Assembly (NCBI GenBank): GCA_033851915.1
Contig: JAWSVM010000001.1
Coordinates: 992,001 to 1,056,000 of the forward strand
Source of the DNA: UBA1672 sp033851915
GTDB lineage: Bacteria; Pseudomonadota; Alphaproteobacteria; Micavibrionales; Micavibrionaceae
Direction of reading: 5' to 3'
Length of the DNA: 64,000 bases
The notes under the pieces were generated by a model. The model was not told the origin of the DNA and made no database searches. It saw nothing but the letters and a program-made list of their open reading frames with translations. Of the stretch, positions 1 through 8,396 are shown one piece after another; position 1 is the stretch's first letter; every line of letters begins with the position of its first letter. Made by a program: the position numbers and the translations under genes.

Positions 1-679
1 TGGTTTGGGTGTCAAAGCTGTCCCAGTCAATTCCTGCGCCGGAAGATTTGAATGTCAGGCCAAAAAGTATGACCCACGCAATAAGGCTTAGGGCAGACAG
101 GCCGTACATAACCATGGTGTAGCGTTTCTTTGCTTTATCGTGAGGCAGATAATTGGCAAAGAACTTCAGTGCTACGCTGCCGATAGGCAGTAACCCCGAG
201 AGCATAATGGCGAGATTAGGGTTATCGAGAAAAGCGGGGGTGCCTGATGCCATAATGATGGCGTAGACGTTACTGCCTCCCATCATCACAACGACGCAAC
301 CCAAAAGCAAAGCGGTCAGGCCAACGAATATATCTTTGACCTGTGCCAATGATTTTCCTGTTGCGGTGTTTGTTTTTTGCGTATCACTGAGGTACGTGGC
401 GGCTTTTATGGTTGGTGTCGTAACGGAAAGCTGGCGTTGCTGTTCCGCCATAGATTTCTGAGATTGGTTGTAGGGTTCTTGTGTGTCTGTGATATCTGTT
501 TCAAGTTGACTAAGCTCTGCGCTACTTGCCATATCGAAGATCAGTCCGGCTTGTTCTTCGACTAGAGTGCGGGCCTCTTTTTGATCGGGGAGCGTCATGA
601 CTGCATTGATGAACTCCTCGATATTTGGTATTTGGTAAGCCCCTTTGTGCATGGTTAATGTGGTTTCATGTTTTGTCAT
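1..679 (-). CDS. Membrane protein of unknown function (C-terminus cut off)
   Basis: An open minus-strand frame runs off the left edge; 226 residues are visible. The ATG at 679-677 is preceded by a perfect AGGAGGTG six bases upstream, which fixes the start. Residues 1-115 are polar and rich in Gln, Thr and Glu. They are followed by three hydrophobic segments at about 116-134, 156-174 and 188-210, separated by short loops. No family was recognised. It faces away from the defence genes and may be a membrane component of the same mobile block, but that is inference from location only. Confidence 0.7.
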   Translation of the reverse strand, partial: MTKHETTLTMHKGAYQIPNIEEFINAVMTLPDQKEARTLVEEQAGLIFDMASSAELSQLETDITDTQEPYNQSQKSMAEQQRQLSVTTPTIKAATYLSDTQKTNTATGKSLAQVKDIFVGLTALLLGCVVVMMGGSNVYAIIMASGTPAFLDNPNLAIMLSGLLPIGSVALKFFANYLPHDKAKKRYTMVMYGLSALSLIAWVILFGLTFKSSGAGIDWDSFDTQT

Positions 680-1356
680 TTGTGGCACCTCCTGCTGGTT
701 AGGTTGATGCCTCATGGTATCGTGCGGTCGCCCATAGCTTGGGCGGCGTTGTTTTCTTGGAGCAGGGGATGCGTGTTTTTCGTTAGCGGAAAATATATCT
801 GAAAAGTAGAGTTAAGTCGTTCTGCAAGATGTGTGTGTACTACACACCATCTAGGCAAGGGAAGACGCTAGCGCTCTCCCGTTGCATCCCTCTGGCAGGT
901 GGTGCGACAGGGCATTGAGCCTATTTACACCATAAACGTATCGCCGTTTTATCGCTCATAGGTTTTGGAGAACTGTCCTCTCCACTTGTACCAATCCATG
1001 CATAAACATTTGGTTGTTTAATTACCATTTAGGGGAGCGCTCTTGCCGCCCTTTAAACCCCCATGATCAAAAGGGATGTATCATCTCTCCTTCTGACACC
1101 TATGGAGCAAAGAGAGGGGTTATTTCCTCTTGTGTAATCCCTTCAACCAATTTGGCGCAATTTGGATTTGCACCACTGTTTTTGCCAGTGGAGGGTTGTT
1201 TGTTAGGCGGCAATAGATAATTTAGTTTTTTTGGGTATGTTCGTTAAGTTGTAAAATGCCTTTACAAAATAAACTGATGATTAGTATTGTTGTGTAGGTG
1301 AAATGTCTTCTACCTAAAGTGGGCATTGCGAATGTTGAATAATTTTAAGGACAGTA
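680..1356. other. Gene-poor intergenic region with palindromes
   Basis: No convincing gene is visible. Three dyads stand out: TCGCCCA/TGGGCGG around 729-745, GTGTGTA-C-TACACAC at 833-847, and CCACTG/CAGTGG at 1173-1191. The 833-847 element has 7-bp arms around one base and resembles an operator. It lies about 155 bp upstream of the minus-strand gene and about 510 bp upstream of the nuclease gene. The region presumably holds divergent promoters. Confidence 0.5.
833..847. promoter_or_regulatory. Palindrome GTGTGTA-C-TACACAC, putative operator
   Basis: A near-perfect dyad with 7-bp arms and a 1-bp centre lies in the divergent intergenic region. Its size and symmetry fit a dimeric repressor site. 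No regulator can be assigned. Confidence 0.35.
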
Positions 1357-2301
1357 ATGGCACTTCATACTTGCCCACCTCCTGATCTAGATGAATGGTT
1401 AGAAAAATATCCTAGTGTTGCAGGAAATTATGGGCACTTATTGCTTGAGCAGAAAAAGGCTAAAGACGTTGATCTGTTTGCCACACTAGTTCCTTACTTC
1501 GAATCGGCTCACTTGGATGCGAGAACAATCTTTCATGAGTTCATAGGCATCGATCTTCACCCCGACGCCGCTGCAGGGCTTGCTGAAGTTAGCTATCCTT
1601 CTTCTCTACACCTAACTACTTTGAAAGGGTTCTTTGGTGAGGCATTAACAGGTCTAATAGTTGAGGCATATGATTTAGTCGGTGACCATGATTGGAAAGT
1701 GCCTGTATTTCTTTTTAGGTTTCATGATGATGCAAAAAAATATCTTTACACATTGGTGAGAGATCCCGAGCAAGAACGCCAAACAATCGGAAGGTTGGGC
1801 ACAGATTTTATAGGCATTTCCGTCGATGAAGATGGTGAAGTTGATAGGTTGATATCTGGTGAGGCCAAATGGCGGAAGACATTAACAAAAAGCGCAGTTG
1901 ATGACTTAATGCTAGGGCCAAAGGTTTCCGGCGAGGAGCTAAGGCAAGAAGGAAAAGGTGTTTGGGCTGAATTGAACAAAGAAGTGAACCCACCCAATGG
2001 TCTTAGGGAACTTCAAATTGCACTTAAGGAAATTGATCCAGACGGTCATGCTGAAACAATTCTTTCAATGGATAGGCTGCTTTCAGCCTACAGCCCACAG
2101 ACAGTGCCGAAAACAGATCTTGTTGTAATTGTTGGAAAGGGAGGAGCTTCTCGCAAGGAACGCACTTCTTTCATCGGGTGGGAAGAAGTTCCAGCAGCTT
2201 ATACAGCGGGCAATGATCTTCAGGTTGTTGAGGTGATTTTGAGTGATGGTGAGGAATTGGTTGAAGAACTCTATGCGAGTTTATGGAATGATGAGGATTA
2301 A
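1357..2301 (+). CDS. PD-(D/E)XK nuclease, HamA-like (DUF1837-type), Hachiman-like defence
   Basis: A 314-residue protein. Residues 90-96 (KGFFGEA), GTD with Asp150, and GEAK with Glu169 and Lys171 form the E...D...ExK pattern of PD-(D/E)XK nucleases. The arrangement matches what is known of DUF1837/HamA effectors of the Hachiman anti-phage system. In that system the nuclease is held in check by a helicase partner and released on aberrant DNA. AAGGA lies 7 bases before the ATG. The stop is two bases from the start of the helicase gene, so the two are almost certainly co-translated. The family call is by motif recognition; another nuclease/helicase defence pair such as AbpAB is possible. Confidence 0.6.
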   Translation: MALHTCPPPDLDEWLEKYPSVAGNYGHLLLEQKKAKDVDLFATLVPYFESAHLDARTIFHEFIGIDLHPDAAAGLAEVSYPSSLHLTTLKGFFGEALTGLIVEAYDLVGDHDWKVPVFLFRFHDDAKKYLYTLVRDPEQERQTIGRLGTDFIGISVDEDGEVDRLISGEAKWRKTLTKSAVDDLMLGPKVSGEELRQEGKGVWAELNKEVNPPNGLRELQIALKEIDPDGHAETILSMDRLLSAYSPQTVPKTDLVVIVGKGGASRKERTSFIGWEEVPAAYTAGNDLQVVEVILSDGEELVEELYASLWNDED

Positions 2302-2303
2302 CT

Positions 2304-5300
2304 ATGCCAAGATTAGATGATCAAAGGTTGGAGGTTGCTAAATCTATTCAAACTGCATTAGCTCAGGAAAATTTATTAACCCCCACTCAAGCTCGATCCT
2401 TCGTTCGATGCCTCCAAACTACTTGGGATGTAGAATTAATTGGATGGAGTGATGACGACTCTTCTAAACAATTATCCAGTGCTTATAACCTGATACATGT
2501 CGCTGGAATTTTTAGAGATATAGAAGGAGCCACTTCTTTAAGCGCTATTCAATGCTATAAACGAGCTGCAGAACAACTAGAATGGTTGGCTCGTTCTGAA
2601 GACAGGCTAAATAATGAAGTGCCAATAAGCCTTCTTGCGGGAGCGGCCTATCAACTAAGTGGTCTACCAGCAATGGCGAAAGGTTTGTTGAAACAAATTT
2701 CGTCAGATGAGGAGGGGTGGCGTTTATTTTCCTTTTTTTTGCAAGCTGATTTTGATGCTGTAATTAAAACGGCCACCAATTTTTGGAAGAACTCACCTGA
2801 ATTAACTGAACAGGCGTCTTCATCTCGTCTATTAAACGAAGGTGATGATGCTGTTTCTTGGTATATCACTGTTGAGCTCACTCGCACTATTGGGCTTATT
2901 TCTTATTCTTTGAGAACTGGTGATCAAGGTCGATTAGAAAAGGGGTTAGAAAAACTTGATGCTATGCAACGTATGGCAACAAGAGTGTTCAGTAGCGATA
3001 TACCGCTATTGATGGCAATGTTGAGTGAAGTGGCTTCTGGGTTCAATGATGCCTCCATATATAAATCTATCAATAGACTTGCAGAATTTGATCTTACTAA
3101 AAAGAGTAGATTATATACCCTAGCAAGGCGTCAATATCATAATGGACGGGGAATTCTTTGGCCATCTCAGCTTGCTGGTATAGAACGATTGTTGGCTCAA
3201 TCGTCTTTTGCTCTCTGTACTCCTACGGGATCAGGGAAGACATTGGTTGCCAATCTTGCTCTAATAAAAGAATTGTTATTAATTGATGATGATCCTCTTA
3301 TGGCTCCTTTAGCCATTTATTTGGTCCCATCAAGGGCTTTAGCGGGTGAAGTTGAAACAAAGCTTACTCGGGAAATGGGTGATGAATTTATAATTACAGG
3401 CCTTTATGGGGGGAATGACTGGGGAGTAACGGATTATTGGCTGGATGCTGACCGCCCCACCGTTCTTATTGCGACCGTTGAAAAAGCTGATGCATTAATG
3501 CGATATCTAGGGCCTATTATTATTTCGCGTCTAAAACTTCTTATCATTGATGAAGCACATCAAATTGTTCCTGCTGACCCTGAGTATGCTGCAAAAAACT
3601 TTGCGAAGCATTCGGATCGTTCTCTTAGATTGGAAAGTTTCGTATCTAGAATACTGGTTCAATCGCCGGATGTTGCACGAATTGCTTTGACCGCTGTAGC
3701 TGGAGGTGCGGCAGGGCCCGTTTCAAGGTGGATTGAATCAAAGGAAGATGCGCATCCAGTTGGCCTGAATTATAGGAGCACTCGCCAAGTTATAGGCGTA
3801 TTGGAAGTACGGTCTGGATCGGCTCCCGAGCTTAAACTTGATTTAATGAATGGAGCACCTCTTTCTATTGTTGGCAGAGAAGGTTCGCCATACCTTCGTC
3901 TCAGAATTCAAGCTATGCCTCAACTGCCTCCTGGCATGAGAAATAGTTTGAATTGTTATAACCAACTAGAAATTTTTTGGACTTCTATGCACTTCCGACA
4001 GAGTGGTCGTCGTGTTTTAATTTCACTCACACAAGTTCCCGAGCAAACAATGAAGTGGTATTCCGAAGCTCTTCAATTGGAAGAATGGGCCGATATTATG
4101 GTCTTTGAGCCGCCAGAAAAACCTTGGCTACAAGAGTTCTATGATGAAACGATGGCAATTTGCATTGATTATTGCGGTGAAGATTCATATGAAGTGCAAT
4201 TGCTAAGGATTGGTGTTGCTACTAGCCATGGACAAATGCCCCAGAAGCTTCGTCTGTTGATGACAAATTTGATTGAAAGAGGAATCTGTTCGATTACAAT
4301 TGCCACGGCAACACTAACTGAGGGTGTTAACCTGCCGTTTGATATTATTTTCTTACCTCAATTGCGGCGACAATCATACAATCCTGATGAGGAAGAAGCC
4401 GTTATAATACCATTATCAACTGCAGAATTTAGAAATCTTTCAGGTCGCGCAGGAAGGCCCGGAGCAGCCCGTTCAATGGAAGGGTTGACCTTGATAGCTT
4501 TGCCTCAGGCTCCGTCCACGACAGCAAATGGAATGAAACCCACCCAAAGACGACAAGTGAGAAATTTAAGATCAGATTACGAAAATCTTCGCGAAAGGCT
4601 TGTTGCTGAGGAAAGCTGTGTGGGGGATATGGATAGTCCTTTAGCTTTGCTCGTCAGAACACTTTTTATTAAAGCAGTTGAGAGTGGTTTTGTAGAGAAT
4701 GAGGACGATTATCTAGATTGGCTAGATAGAGTTTCTCCATCAGATATCTCTGATCATGCTGCAATGGGGCATAAATCTCAGGACGCTCAACTAGCCGATA
4801 CGCTAGATGAACTTGATGGTGTGCTTTTAAGCGCCATTGAGGAAATTGGTCATATGGATGTAATTGATGGTGAAAGTGCTGAGAAATTCTTAACGGAGCT
4901 TTGGGCCAAAACGTTCTCTACATATGCCGCAGTACAAGAAGAGTGGATGGAAAGTGCATTTATAAAGCGAGGCGCAGCTCTTGTTGAGACTATTTACCCT
5001 GATGAAGGTGAACGTAAGCGATTATACCAATATGGCTTTCCACCTTATATGGGCAAGCGATTTGATGGTGTATTTGAAGATATTAAAGAAATTTTAGCCT
5101 CAGCCAATAGCTATGGAGTTTTATCCATTCAGGAGCGATGTACTGTCTTTGCCGCATTGGCAGGTTTGATAAGCGAAGACCAAGGATTTGGGTTTTATGT
5201 GCGGGACGCAGTGAAAGCGCAAAATGTACTTGCAAATTGGAGAGGGGTTTTAAATTGGTGGCTCAACGATCCAGAAGCTAGTGGTCCACAAGCAGACACG

Positions 5301-5912
5301 CTACGAGAGTGGCAACGTTTTGTCTCCGAAAACTTGGAGTTTCGCCTCGGAGTTGCTGCTGGTGCTGTGGTAGCAAGGGCGTGGGCTGATGGTGCTGAGG
5401 GTCATTTGACAATTCCAAGTCTAGAAGCGTGGAAAGAGACAACAGGCTTGCCATGGTTTGGTTTCTGGGTGCGAGAGCTACTCAGGTGGGGTACTCATGA
5501 CCCATTCGTTGCATTCGTACTTGCTCAGGGCATTGCAAAAACCAGATCTGTGGCGGCTGACAAAAAACCTGAATTTCAAGAATGGCTTGAGAGCGAGTAT
5601 GAAGAAATAGATGCCGATGATTGGATTGACCCTCAGTTATTTCTTCAATGGCAAATGAGTTTACCGGGGCGTGAGAGAACTAATGCTGAAGAAATCGTAT
5701 ATCAAGCTCAGCTAACTGGCACAGATGGGCTGCTGGGGCAATACACTGTAATTCCTATTTATAATGATGGGGTATTATCTTGGATAGATCCTGCTGGTTA
5801 TGAGCTAGCAAAATCTAATGTGGCTGAATGGGGTGATCATGTGGATGCACATAAATCAGATTTTAAAATGATTGTTGAAAATGGCTCTGCTACTGTTGCT
5901 AAAGTTTTTTGA
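2304..5912 (+). CDS. Superfamily 2 Ski2-like helicase, HamB-like partner
   Basis: A 1202-residue protein. An N-terminal helical region of about 270 residues precedes the helicase core. Motif I is TPTGSGKT (about residues 306-313), motif II is DEAH (about 415-418), and the second RecA lobe has TATLTEGVNLP (about 667). Motif VI is SGRAGRPG (about 712), the form typical of Ski2-like enzymes. About 450 helical residues follow. HamB of Hachiman is an SF2 helicase of this kind that surveys DNA and controls HamA. GAGGA lies before the ATG at 2304. The length is on the long side, and the C-terminal part was not recognised. Confidence 0.65.
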   Translation: MPRLDDQRLEVAKSIQTALAQENLLTPTQARSFVRCLQTTWDVELIGWSDDDSSKQLSSAYNLIHVAGIFRDIEGATSLSAIQCYKRAAEQLEWLARSEDRLNNEVPISLLAGAAYQLSGLPAMAKGLLKQISSDEEGWRLFSFFLQADFDAVIKTATNFWKNSPELTEQASSSRLLNEGDDAVSWYITVELTRTIGLISYSLRTGDQGRLEKGLEKLDAMQRMATRVFSSDIPLLMAMLSEVASGFNDASIYKSINRLAEFDLTKKSRLYTLARRQYHNGRGILWPSQLAGIERLLAQSSFALCTPTGSGKTLVANLALIKELLLIDDDPLMAPLAIYLVPSRALAGEVETKLTREMGDEFIITGLYGGNDWGVTDYWLDADRPTVLIATVEKADALMRYLGPIIISRLKLLIIDEAHQIVPADPEYAAKNFAKHSDRSLRLESFVSRILVQSPDVARIALTAVAGGAAGPVSRWIESKEDAHPVGLNYRSTRQVIGVLEVRSGSAPELKLDLMNGAPLSIVGREGSPYLRLRIQAMPQLPPGMRNSLNCYNQLEIFWTSMHFRQSGRRVLISLTQVPEQTMKWYSEALQLEEWADIMVFEPPEKPWLQEFYDETMAICIDYCGEDSYEVQLLRIGVATSHGQMPQKLRLLMTNLIERGICSITIATATLTEGVNLPFDIIFLPQLRRQSYNPDEEEAVIIPLSTAEFRNLSGRAGRPGAARSMEGLTLIALPQAPSTTANGMKPTQRRQVRNLRSDYENLRERLVAEESCVGDMDSPLALLVRTLFIKAVESGFVENEDDYLDWLDRVSPSDISDHAAMGHKSQDAQLADTLDELDGVLLSAIEEIGHMDVIDGESAEKFLTELWAKTFSTYAAVQEEWMESAFIKRGAALVETIYPDEGERKRLYQYGFPPYMGKRFDGVFEDIKEILASANSYGVLSIQERCTVFAALAGLISEDQGFGFYVRDAVKAQNVLANWRGVLNWWLNDPEASGPQADTLREWQRFVSENLEFRLGVAAGAVVARAWADGAEGHLTIPSLEAWKETTGLPWFGFWVRELLRWGTHDPFVAFVLAQGIAKTRSVAADKKPEFQEWLESEYEEIDADDWIDPQLFLQWQMSLPGRERTNAEEIVYQAQLTGTDGLLGQYTVIPIYNDGVLSWIDPAGYELAKSNVAEWGDHVDAHKSDFKMIVENGSATVAKVF

Positions 5913-6104
5913 AAAATGGATGTATTTGATAGCTAAAAGCTATTAATTCAACGGAAAATAAAATGTTCTAATTTTGGACTAATTAAAATGATCGATAAAA
6001 ATTTGTATGAAAATTATGGAGTTTAGTAAAATGGCTAAAGACATCGCTCCGGAAGATCGTTAGATTAGAGGCCTGACAAATATAATGGTGTAGGGGCGGT
6101 TTAT

Positions 6105-7052
6105 ATGAATGAACCTATTTTAAAATTCTACGATGATACAGGATATGAGAAGGCCATAGATTTATTAAAGGTATCTGATAGTCATTTAGTGATGCGTAAA
6201 GTTATTTTTCCTAATCCGCGTCAGGTGAATATCACTAATCAAGGTGGTTATGAGAATTATACCATTCACCGAGGTGTCTATCTTGATACTGAGACAACAG
6301 GTGTTTCTCATAGTGATGATGAAGTCATTCAAATATGCATGCTACCGTTTCTCTACGCCAAAGATCCTGCCACAGATCGCTCCATGATCATTGGAGTGTA
6401 TCCGCCTTATGTTGGTTTTAAGGAACCGTCAGCACCACTCACTCAAGAGATTATTGATCTGACTGGACTTACAATGGATATGCTTGTAGGTCAGAGCTTA
6501 GATATAGAGGAAATCGATAAAATCTTAGAGAAAACTGATTTTGTGATTGCTCATAATGCAGCTTTTGATCGACCCTTTACGCATGATATCAGCGCTAAGT
6601 TTTCTGAGAAGAAGTGGGCGTGTTCTATGAGTAATGTGCCATGGCGAGAGCTTGGTTTTGAGAGTTTGAAGCTTACGCATTTAGCATCTGACCTAGGTTT
6701 CTTTTTTGAGCCTCACCAAGCTGATAAGGATTGTTTGGCTGGTCTTGCAATACTTGCGCAAGTTGATGACTCTGGTGAGAGTTATTTTCAGAAGATGATG
6801 AATACTGCAGAAAAAGACAGTATTACCATTAGGGCTGAATATGCGCCGTTTGAAGCAAAAGATATTCTGAAGAAGCGTGGCTATGGTTGGAAAGATGGCA
6901 GTGATGGAAGCACTAAAGGGTGGGAAGCCATCGTTTCTATCGATAAGGCAGACGATGAGAAAGAATGGCTGTCTTCAGAAGTATATAAAGGGAATCCAAA
7001 GTTCTCAGAAAAAACAGAAGATGCGCTGACTAGGTTTGCGGTTGCTTCGTAA
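6105..7052 (+). CDS. DnaQ-like DEDDh 3'-5' exonuclease
   Basis: A 315-residue protein. ExoI is Asp61-Thr-Glu63 in DTETTG, ExoII is Asp155 in HNAAFD, and ExoIII is His204 and Asp209 in HQADKD, so all five DEDDh residues are present. Residues 235-315 form a basic/aromatic extension (APFEAKD, RGYGWKDG, a Trp-rich end) that I recall in alphaproteobacterial standalone exonucleases. It is the first gene of a tight group: the EVE-HNH gene starts 15 bases after its stop. Exonucleases of this fold are common partners in restriction and toxin systems; here the association with a modification-dependent nuclease suggests degradation of cleaved foreign DNA (inference). Confidence 0.85.
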   Translation: MNEPILKFYDDTGYEKAIDLLKVSDSHLVMRKVIFPNPRQVNITNQGGYENYTIHRGVYLDTETTGVSHSDDEVIQICMLPFLYAKDPATDRSMIIGVYPPYVGFKEPSAPLTQEIIDLTGLTMDMLVGQSLDIEEIDKILEKTDFVIAHNAAFDRPFTHDISAKFSEKKWACSMSNVPWRELGFESLKLTHLASDLGFFFEPHQADKDCLAGLAILAQVDDSGESYFQKMMNTAEKDSITIRAEYAPFEAKDILKKRGYGWKDGSDGSTKGWEAIVSIDKADDEKEWLSSEVYKGNPKFSEKTEDALTRFAVAS

Positions 7053-7066
7053 TGTGGGAGAGATAA

Positions 7067-8020
7067 ATGGCTCACTGGTGGGTTAATCATAAGCAGACAT
7101 GTAAGGAAGAGCTTGAGGGTGGTTATATTTGGTCGCCGCAAGAGAATAGAAATGGTTCTAGAAACCAGACCTATATTAATCTAACGCGTGTAGAAGTTGG
7201 TGACGTTGTTTTTTCTTATGCGAGCGCCGTAATAAGAGCTGTGGGGTTAGTTGAGAGTTTATGCCAAACAGCAGATAAGCCAGTAGAGTTTGGCTCTAAA
7301 GGTGATGGTTGGGATCAAACTGGATGGTTGGTTAAAATTAATTGGGAGGTGGCTTCCGAGCCTCTTGTTCCTAAAAGACATTTGGATGAAATTGTTCCGT
7401 TATTACCTGAAAAATATTCTCCTATTCAGTCTAATGGGAATGGAAATCAGAGTTGTTATCTTGCTGAAATTAGTGAGCCATTGGGTGATTTTTTACTACA
7501 GGAAATTGTAAGTCTTAATCCTGAGTTTTCTATCGCATTGGATGATGAGCGTCGTGAACTTTATGAGGTAAGTATTGAGCAGGAAATCTTGGCTCAGGAC
7601 GCTGGGGATACTGAAAAAGAACAACTGGTAAAGTCGCGCCGAGGGCAGGGTGTTTTTAAAATGCGCGTATCCTTAAATGAAACGTGTTGCCGCGTCACTG
7701 GCATTGATGTTAAGGCGTTCCTTATAGCCAGCCATATCAAGCCATGGGCTGTATGCTCTAATAATGAGCGATTGGATGGTAATAACGGCCTATTGTTATC
7801 TCCTCATGTTGATAAGCTATTTGATAAGGGCTGGATTAGTTTCACTAATTCTGGCGAAATATTGTGTTTTGATGAGAAGACAAAAGAGTTAATGACAACC
7901 TGGGGGATTGATCCAAGAGCCAATGTTGGAGTGTTCTCTAAAGGGCAGACTATCTATTTGGAGTATCATCGCACAGAAGTCTTTAGAAAAGAGCTATCAT
8001 ATGGCAGTAGCAAGAAATGA
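7067..8020 (+). CDS. EVE-HNH modification-dependent endonuclease
   Basis: A 317-residue protein. Residues 1-145 look like an EVE/PUA-type domain: the start HWWVNHKQT, then GDVVFSYA around 45-52, and a later basic-aromatic strand. Such domains read 5-substituted cytosine. Residues 205-262 are an HNH_2-type nuclease with SHIKPW (His223), NGLLLSP (Asn240, His247) and KLFDKGWISF. Known EVE-HNH enzymes cut DNA carrying hydroxymethylated or glucosylated cytosine, as in T-even-like phages. GGGAGAG lies five bases before the ATG. It follows the DEDDh exonuclease and overlaps the TfoX-N gene, so the three are probably one transcript. Confidence 0.8.
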   Translation: MAHWWVNHKQTCKEELEGGYIWSPQENRNGSRNQTYINLTRVEVGDVVFSYASAVIRAVGLVESLCQTADKPVEFGSKGDGWDQTGWLVKINWEVASEPLVPKRHLDEIVPLLPEKYSPIQSNGNGNQSCYLAEISEPLGDFLLQEIVSLNPEFSIALDDERRELYEVSIEQEILAQDAGDTEKEQLVKSRRGQGVFKMRVSLNETCCRVTGIDVKAFLIASHIKPWAVCSNNERLDGNNGLLLSPHVDKLFDKGWISFTNSGEILCFDEKTKELMTTWGIDPRANVGVFSKGQTIYLEYHRTEVFRKELSYGSSKK

Positions 8021-8339
8021 ATTTTTGGAATATATCCTGGATTTAATGGAGCCTTTTGGTGAAATTAGTTCATGTCGTATGTTTGGTGGTTACGCCATTC
8101 GTAAAAGTGGTCTTCCTATTGCCCTTATTTTCAAAGATGAAATTTACTTCAAGGTAGATGATAGTAATAGGGCTGATTTTGAAGCATTAGACAGCGCTCC
8201 CTTTACCTATGAGAAAGGCGGGAAGACGATCGTTGTTTCGAATTGGAAATTGCCAGCTGAGATACTGGAAGATACAGATGAATTATTGGAATGGACAGAA
8301 AAGTCTTATCAAGTTGCCTTAAGGGCACGTAAAAAATAG
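8001..8339 (+). CDS. TfoX N-terminal domain protein
   Basis: A 112-residue protein beginning MAVARNEFLEYIL, followed by RMFGGYAI and IALIFKDEIYFKVDD, the hallmark of the TfoX N-terminal domain. The ATG at 8001 is preferred over an in-frame upstream ATG at 7908 because the family starts just before the FGGYAI core. It lies 20 bases inside the end of the EVE-HNH gene, implying translational coupling. Full-length TfoX regulates competence; standalone N-domains have no settled role. Its position inside a nuclease operon is unusual and may mean it acts as an accessory or sensor subunit (inference). Confidence 0.8.
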   Translation: MAVARNEFLEYILDLMEPFGEISSCRMFGGYAIRKSGLPIALIFKDEIYFKVDDSNRADFEALDSAPFTYEKGGKTIVVSNWKLPAEILEDTDELLEWTEKSYQVALRARKK

Positions 8340-8396
8340 CGCATTTCAAAATTTATAATTATGATCATTAACAAAATAATATAAGGGACATTTTTT

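Noticed and set aside
1014..1220. 68-residue frame in the left intergenic region
   Set aside because: No ribosome site, atypical composition and no family; it lies among palindromes.
6031..6063. Ten-codon frame MAKDIAPEDR before the exonuclease
   Set aside because: Too short to support, no conservation visible.
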